Source: Phoronis ovalis (Eukaryota > Phoronida > Phoronidae). From it: a stretch of 13,674 nucleotides of DNA. The stretch spans positions 1 through 13,674 of the forward strand of contig JAOXYB010036851.1 of the NCBI GenBank assembly GCA_028565635.1, written 5' to 3'. Positions 11,401 through 13,674 of the stretch are shown here, one piece after another (position 1 is the stretch's first letter; each line of letters begins with the position of its first letter). Made by a program: the position numbers and the translations under genes. The notes below the pieces were generated by a model. It did not search any database and was not told the DNA's origin. It saw only the letters and a list, made by a program, of their open reading frames with translations.

Positions 11401-13441
11401 TCCTTTCTAGCGCTTCTAAGACAATTAGAAATATTTTCAGTCCACCATCTCCAATAGCTTGCATAGAAGTTTAGTAAATGCAATAGTCCAGTAACATATG
11501 TGGCTATAAATTATTGTTTCCTGTGTGTATTTTAGATGTGAGTCATTGTTACCATGTGCTAGCAGTCCATGTATCAATGGTACTTGCACTGATCTAGACA
11601 CATCTGTGTACAACTGTAACTGTTATCCTGGATATATTGGCCAGAATTGTGAAACTAAAATCCTCGTCTGCGACAGTAATACATGTATTAATGGACAGTG
11701 TCAAGATGTCAGTGGGAACAGAGTTTGTGTTTGCAACCAAGGCTTTGCCGGTATGGTTTAGGATTGTTTTCAATATAAAATGGGTATTTGTTAGCCTTGA
11801 TCATTCAGTCTTATGATTATTGCATATTCTGTTGAGAAAATGGTTTGATTGAACTTCGGTATTTTAGAATAGACCTGAAACTTTATATGAATTAAAGTAA
11901 TCTACAAAACCAACACGTCTACCAATGCATGTATTTTAATACTGTAATGATAGACATGGCATTAAAATTATAATATCATATGCTGATTTTTTAGGTCCAC
12001 AGTGTGATAGAGCTGAATTGCCATGTGATAGTCAGCCATGTTTGAACACTGGCATTTGTCGAAATACCGGCTCTACATTTTCTTGTACATGTAGTCTGGA
12101 CTATATGGGACAGAGATGTGAGACAAGAATACTACCATGTGACAGTCAGCCCTGCTTTAATGGGGCAACATGCACAAATGTTGATGAAAATAATTTCAAC
12201 TGTACATGTATTTCTCTATACACAGGTACCACAAATTTGGATTCTGAACTGTTATTATTTACTTAGTTATGCCTAGCTACTTTTTCAAATGGATTTTCAC
12301 TGAAATTGCAATGTAAAAAGAGTATTCTTTTTTATTGTTGATGATAGTTTAAAGACTACTAACAAAAGTATTCTGCTCACCGTATATGTGACAAGCATAC
12401 ATGACTTGATCATGTCATTTGCTAAGCTCTGTCATTGGTTATGTACCTAAACTCCATCACTTTAGTAAGGTCTTGCATGGTTAACTGAAAATAGTTTTAT
12501 AGCAATTGGCCCTTACATTTATTGCTGTTCTTAACGCCTTTTTAGGTTCCACATGTGAAACTCGTATTTTGCCTTGCGACACAGGACCATGTCAAAATAA
12601 TGCTACATGTGTAGATGTAGGAAATACTTTCAGTTGTGTTTGCCAATCAGAATACTCAGGTATTTTACAATGGTTTCATCTGAGGGTGATATACACGTGT
12701 TTCATAAGGACAGTTTGTTCAATTTCTCAACACACTAGCTTACATACTAATCCTACACTTGTAAGTTCATAGCCACCAAATTGCAAACAGATATTTTGCA
12801 ATAAACACTTACAATAATAAGTGTATCAGTGTATTTTGGACAATTTTCAAACATGTACACTTTCTTGAATTGTTAGTTTAAAAGATGAATTCAAATAAAT
12901 ATTTTTTTTCTTAAAAAATGTTTCACAGGAGTATTTTGTGAAAAACAACGTAGTCCCTGTGAAAATGCTCCTTGTCAAAATGGCGGACGTTGTATGTCTA
13001 CTGGAAATAGCTACCATTGTGAATGTAAACCTTCATTTACTGGTAAGTTTTTACTTGATTTTCTGAAGGTTGGTGTCATTATGTTAAGTTTCTGTGTAAT
13101 AATGATAGCACAATGCCACTGACGTTAAAAGTTATTTAAAAAATGCGCGGAGAACTTCATTTTTAGGAAACCTTCTGCTGTGAAAGCATGTGCATTCATA
13201 ATTCCATCTTTGAATTCAGAAGTTCATACTATTTGATTCTTGTTGTTTATTGTACAAAAAGTTATATTGAGTGTTCTCTCAAATTGTAATCACATAATTG
13301 TAGGTTCTCACTGTGAAATTGAGCAAAAAACTTGTATTCCAAATCCTTGTTTAAATGGTGGTACATGTGCAGCAGACTCATTTGGTGTATTTTGCTTTTG
13401 CACTAGTGACTATGAAGGACTGTTTTGTGAATGGACAAAAG
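2257..13441 (+). CDS. Multi-EGF-repeat secreted or cell-surface protein, 14 exons, 3' end not in window
   Basis: The coding segments are 2257-2422, 5523-5599, 6004-6163, 6580-6729, 7047-7190, 7559-7759, 8605-8718, 8937-10469, 10837-10987, 11536-11750, 11995-12225, 12546-12659, 12929-13042 and 13304-13441. Joined, they give 3508 nt (1169 codons plus one base) with no internal stop. All introns are GT...AG, and every junction falls where the EGF cysteine register requires it. Residues 1 to about 25 look like a signal peptide; 30 EGF-like repeats start at Cys32. Early repeats (EGF3, EGF4) have the calcium-binding signature (D/N-E before Cys1, D between Cys3 and Cys4); later ones mostly lack the N-terminal part. 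Many repeats carry O-fucose and O-glucose acceptor motifs. By family knowledge such proteins act outside the cell in adhesion, matrix or receptor binding; the actual role is unknown. It could be fibropellin-like or a Notch-related ectodomain, but no family-specific extra domain is present to decide. No membrane anchor is seen. Confidence 0.85.
2423..5522 (+). other. Intron 1 (3.1 kb), AT-rich, hosts an inverted-repeat element
   Basis: The intron runs from the GTTAGT donor to the TTTTCCAG acceptor, phase 1, and is by far the largest in the window. Apart from the element at 4323-4980 I see only AT-rich sequence with homopolymer runs (T-rich tracts near 5036-5080). Short frames inside it have no EGF pattern. 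Confidence 0.75.
4323..4980. mobile_element. 658-bp TA-flanked terminal-inverted-repeat element (MITE-like)
   Basis: The left end reads CGCAAGTAACTTAAGACAGGT, and the right end on the opposite strand reads CGCAAGTAACTTAAGGCAGGT: 20 of 21 positions agree, after which the two ends diverge. TA lies immediately outside both ends (4321-4322 and 4981-4982), as expected for a TA-targeting element. The inside has no transposase frame but is locally richer in G+C than its surroundings (for example around 4350-4375 and 4545-4570). This fits a non-autonomous DNA transposon of Tc1/mariner or similar type. The near-perfect ends suggest a fairly recent insertion. Confidence 0.85.
5523..5599 (+). CDS. Coding exon 2: end of EGF1, start of EGF2
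   Basis: The acceptor TTTTCCAG leads into a Gly completed across the junction, then YTGLRCE, which supplies Cys6 of EGF1. EGF2 begins CASEPC, an O-glucose type motif (C-x-S-x-P-C). The exon stops after Cys3 of EGF2 at a perfect GTATGT donor. This intron is in phase 0, the only one of its phase in the gene, and it lies inside an EGF between Cys3 and Cys4. Without splicing the frame ends three codons later. Confidence 0.8.
5600..6003 (+). other. Intron 2 (phase 0)
   Basis: It runs from GTATGT to TTGTAG. AT-rich; no repeat or gene recognised. Confidence 0.75.
6004..6163 (+). CDS. Coding exon 3: rest of EGF2, most of EGF3 (calcium-binding type)
   Basis: The acceptor CCTTGTAG is followed by [10 protein letters not shown], which completes EGF2 with its Cys4-Cys6. 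EGF3 is a textbook calcium-binding EGF: VDEC before Cys1, CASNPC (O-glucose motif), CQNGSTC (O-fucose motif), then C-L-D-x4-Y-x-C with the Asp that is often hydroxylated. The donor is GCAG/GTAAGT, phase 1, inside the Gly of the Cys5-Cys6 loop. Confidence 0.88.
6164..6579 (+). other. Intron 3 (phase 1)
   Basis: It runs from GTAAGT to CTTCAG. A short TA microsatellite follows the donor (about 6169-6179). Short open frames on both strands here (around 6321-6640) are chance frames in AT-rich sequence. Confidence 0.75.
6580..6729 (+). CDS. Coding exon 4: end of EGF3, EGF4 (calcium-binding type), start of EGF5
   Basis: The acceptor CTTCTTCAG joins a Gly, then THCE, closing EGF3. EGF4 starts LNEC and has CASAPC (O-glucose), CRGGGTC (O-fucose) and C-E-D-x4-Y-x-C, so it too fits calcium binding. 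The linker to EGF5 is only five residues (ERQQL). The exon ends in the first base of a Tyr codon just after Cys1 of EGF5, at a GAAT/GTAAGT donor, phase 1. Reading through the donor stays open for a while but loses the EGF pattern. Confidence 0.87.
6730..7046 (+). other. Intron 4 (phase 1)
   Basis: It runs from GTAAGT to TTACAG. No feature recognised. The coding frame of exon 4 stays open through part of it (to about 6866), but the EGF cysteine pattern stops at the donor. Confidence 0.72.
7047..7190 (+). CDS. Coding exon 5: EGF5 with Ser-rich loop, start of EGF6
   Basis: The acceptor TTTACAG completes a Tyr codon, then DPCQNYAVC gives Cys2 and Cys3 of EGF5. The Cys3-Cys4 loop is a Pro/Ser/Thr-rich stretch ([10 protein letters not shown]) without the usual D/N or aromatic residue, so this repeat is atypical. 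GFSGNLCE closes it. EGF6 opens with IDDC and CFGNPC. The exon ends phase 1 at CATG/GTAAGT, before Cys3 of EGF6. Confidence 0.82.
7191..7558 (+). other. Intron 5 (phase 1)
   Basis: It runs from GTAAGT to TTTCAG. AT-rich; no repeat or gene recognised. Confidence 0.75.
7559..7759 (+). CDS. Coding exon 6: rest of EGF6 and eight-cysteine EGF7
   Basis: The acceptor TGTTTCAG joins a Gly, then ICTDG; EGF6 is finished by [11 protein letters not shown]7 (Cys262 to Cys303) has two extra cysteines (274 and 281) in an 18-residue Cys3-Cys4 loop, where neighbouring repeats have about 8. The donor used is CAAG/GTGATA, phase 1, with T instead of G at +5, so it is weak. If it is not used, the frame reads G-D-T-C and then TAA at 7771-7773: the EGF gets its sixth cysteine from intron sequence and the protein ends at residue 303. 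The spliced form instead reads G-V-N-C-E from exon 7. Confidence 0.82.
7760..8604 (+). other. Intron 6 (phase 1), with a coding extension and stop if retained
   Basis: The donor GTGATA is poor at +5; the acceptor ATTGCAG is good. The first bases, if retained, encode G-D-T-C and a TAA at 7771-7773, completing EGF7. The first AATAAA hexamer I find after that stop is at 8346-8351, with another at 8530-8535, so a read-through transcript could in principle be polyadenylated inside this intron. A small imperfect inverted repeat (CCAGTGG near 7938, CCACTGG near 7978) is the only other structure noticed. Confidence 0.65.
8605..8718 (+). CDS. Coding exon 7: single-module exon, end of EGF7 and most of EGF8
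   Basis: The exon is 114 nt (38 codons), exactly one EGF module, phase 1 on both sides. The acceptor CCATTGCAG joins Gly-VNCE. EGF8 is CDSSPC (O-glucose motif), CLNEGMC, then CTC and the start of the Cys5-Cys6 loop (SLTYKG). The donor is AAAG/GTTAGT; unspliced, the next codon is a stop. Confidence 0.85.
8937..10469 (+). CDS. Coding exon 8: very large exon with EGF9-EGF21 complete and most of EGF22
   Basis: The acceptor TTCTGTTGTAG joins Gly-SHCE, closing EGF8. Thirteen whole EGF repeats and most of a fourteenth follow over 511 codons without an intron. The repeats are about 37-38 residues with linkers of exactly five residues, commonly ending in Pro (EQPLP, EYVRP, ETFLP and so on). Oddities: EGF17 is short (CVHGTC), EGF20 has two residues between Cys4 and Cys5 (CQGC), and EGF21 has five residues rather than four between Cys1 and Cys2 (CAFLVPC). 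Possible N-glycosylation sites include NGT and NYT in EGF9-EGF11 and EGF16. The open frame also runs upstream to an ATG at 8879, but that part is intronic because it lies before the acceptor and has no EGF pattern. The donor is ACAG/GTAACA, phase 1. Confidence 0.95.
10470..10836 (+). other. Intron 8 (phase 1)
   Basis: It runs from GTAACA to CTTTAG, with a pyrimidine-rich tract before the acceptor. No repeat or gene recognised. Confidence 0.75.
10837..10987 (+). CDS. Coding exon 9: end of EGF22 and most of EGF23
   Basis: The acceptor TTCTTTAG joins Gly-YVCTC, giving Cys4 and Cys5 of EGF22; GGRNCE closes it. EGF23 is CGSMPC (O-glucose motif), CLNGGRC, then CQC and DYSGSR. The exon ends at TCAAG/GTGAGT in phase 2, the only phase-2 junction in the gene, splitting the Arg codon just before Cys6. 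Confidence 0.87.
10988..11535 (+). other. Intron 9 (phase 2)
   Basis: It runs from GTGAGT to ATTTTAG. This is the only phase-2 intron in the gene. No repeat or gene recognised in it. Confidence 0.75.
11536..11750 (+). CDS. Coding exon 10: Cys6 of EGF23, EGF24, most of EGF25
   Basis: The acceptor GTATTTTAG completes the split Arg codon (AG+A) and is followed by CESLLP. EGF24 (CASSPC, CINGTC) has one residue fewer than usual between Cys2 and Cys3. The linker to EGF25 is six residues (ETKILV), and EGF25 (CDSNTC, CINGQC) is also short by one. The exon ends in the Gly of the Cys5-Cys6 loop at GCCG/GTATGG, phase 1. An ATG at 11525 lies in the intron and is not a start. Confidence 0.87.
11995..12225 (+). 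CDS. Coding exon 11: end of EGF25, EGF26, most of EGF27
   Basis: The acceptor GATTTTTTAG joins Gly-PQCD. EGF26 and EGF27 both start CDSQPC (O-glucose motif), and the DNA around these starts repeats at a 114-bp interval (12021 and 12135), which points to a local duplication of one EGF module. EGF27 has an O-fucose motif (CFNGATC) and an N-C-T sequon before Cys5. The donor is ACAG/GTACCA, phase 1, with C at +5. Confidence 0.88.
12226..12545 (+). other. Intron 11 (phase 1)
   Basis: It runs from GTACCA to TTTTTAG. No repeat or gene recognised. Confidence 0.75.
12546..12659 (+). CDS. Coding exon 12: single-module exon, end of EGF27 and most of EGF28
   Basis: The exon is 114 nt, phase 1-1, exactly one module. 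The acceptor CGCCTTTTTAG joins [12 protein letters not shown]; the same ETRILP linker precedes EGF27, again suggesting local duplication. EGF28 is CDTGPC, CQNNATC (O-fucose motif and N-A-T sequon), then CVC. The donor is TCAG/GTATTT. An upstream in-frame ATG at 12506 is intronic. Confidence 0.87.
12929..13042 (+). CDS. Coding exon 13: single-module exon, end of EGF28 and most of EGF29
   Basis: The exon is 114 nt, phase 1-1. The acceptor GTTTCACAG joins Gly-VFCE. EGF29 is CENAPC, CQNGGRC, C-M-S-x4-Y-x-C, then CEC. The donor is ACTG/GTAAGT. Neither ATG nor any long frame marks this exon; it is recognised from the cysteine pattern and the splice sites. Confidence 0.87.
13304..13441 (+). CDS. Coding exon 14: end of EGF29 and complete EGF30
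   Basis: The acceptor AATTGTAG joins Gly-SHCE. EGF30 runs CIPNPC, CLNGGTC (O-fucose motif), CFC, then YEGLFC, and is followed by EWTKG. The exon ends in phase 1 at AAAG/GTGGGT. This is the first junction to fall after Cys6 rather than inside the Cys5-Cys6 loop, so the array may end here and the next exon may encode something other than an EGF. Confidence 0.82.
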
Positions 13442-13570
13442 GTGGGTAGAAGATTTAGAACAAAAACGATTCATGTTCAGTATTTTTTGTTATGCAAATG
13501 GAAAAACGTTTTCATGTATGATATTTTCTAACAGGAGTTTTCCTACATGTAATAATCATGGTTCGTACAG

Positions 13571-13674
13571 TCTTGAAAAGTCCTTGAATTTAGAGCTCTG
13601 GCCTTGAATAGTCCTTGAATTTAATTCTGACCTTGAAAAGCCCTTGAATTTTAGGTTTTAGCCTTGAAAATATT
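13571..13674. repeat. Tandem repeat of about 31 bp built on CCTTGAA words, cut by the window edge
   Basis: Copies of CTTGAAAAG or CTTGAATAG start at 13572, 13603, 13632 and 13663, giving spacings of 31, 29 and 31 bp. In the first three copies a second half follows, with CCTTGAATTT about ten bases on, so each unit is itself an imperfect doublet of CCTTGAA. The spacer between copies varies. The array continues to the last base. No coding role is evident; it could be a satellite or minisatellite, or the inside of a dispersed repeat. Confidence 0.75.

Noticed and set aside
1-13674. CRISPR arrays, tRNA or rRNA genes, operons or prokaryotic mobile elements
   Set aside because: None was seen; the regular repeats are protein-coding EGF modules and a ~31-bp minisatellite without unique spacers of constant length.

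Overview
This is a piece of an animal nuclear genome. The sequence is AT-rich (roughly two thirds A+T by eye) and holds short exons bounded by GT...AG splice sites. The exons are separated by AT-rich introns of about 0.2-3.1 kb with decayed transposon remnants around them. Nothing looks prokaryotic: there are no Shine-Dalgarno-led ORFs, no operons and no tRNA or rRNA. The gene style (long tandem arrays of Notch/fibropellin-type EGF repeats) and the repeat content fit an invertebrate, possibly a mollusc or another marine bilaterian. The species cannot be fixed from the window.

One plus-strand gene fills most of the window. I could join 14 coding exons by reading frame, splice consensus and EGF cysteine register: 2257-2422, 5523-5599, 6004-6163, 6580-6729, 7047-7190, 7559-7759, 8605-8718, 8937-10469, 10837-10987, 11536-11750, 11995-12225, 12546-12659, 12929-13042 and 13304-13441. 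They give 1169 codons in one open frame and run past the right edge or into a doubtful terminal exon at 13535. The product begins with a probable signal peptide and then carries 30 EGF-like repeats back to back, numbered EGF1-EGF30 here. It is therefore a secreted or cell-surface multi-EGF protein like the ectodomain of Notch or the fibropellins. No DSL, LNR, laminin-G, CUB or transmembrane segment is seen in the window.

Layout: 1-220 is probably one end of a hAT-like transposon; about 565-850 is a broken Tc1/mariner transposase; 851-2256 is featureless upstream sequence. Coding exon 1 follows, then a 3.1-kb intron that contains a clean 658-bp TA-flanked inverted-repeat element (4323-4980). 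The remaining exons follow, and a ~31-bp tandem repeat (13571-13674) runs off the end.

The most interesting points are inside the EGF gene. (1) A 1533-bp intron-free exon encodes 13 whole EGFs. In and around it every one of 16 consecutive inter-EGF linkers is exactly 5 residues, whereas outside that block the linkers are 6 residues with one exception. (2) EGF7 has 8 cysteines. (3) Failure to splice at the weak donor after exon 6 would supply an alternative sixth cysteine and then an immediate stop, predicting a 303-residue short form. No wholly new kind of system is evident.
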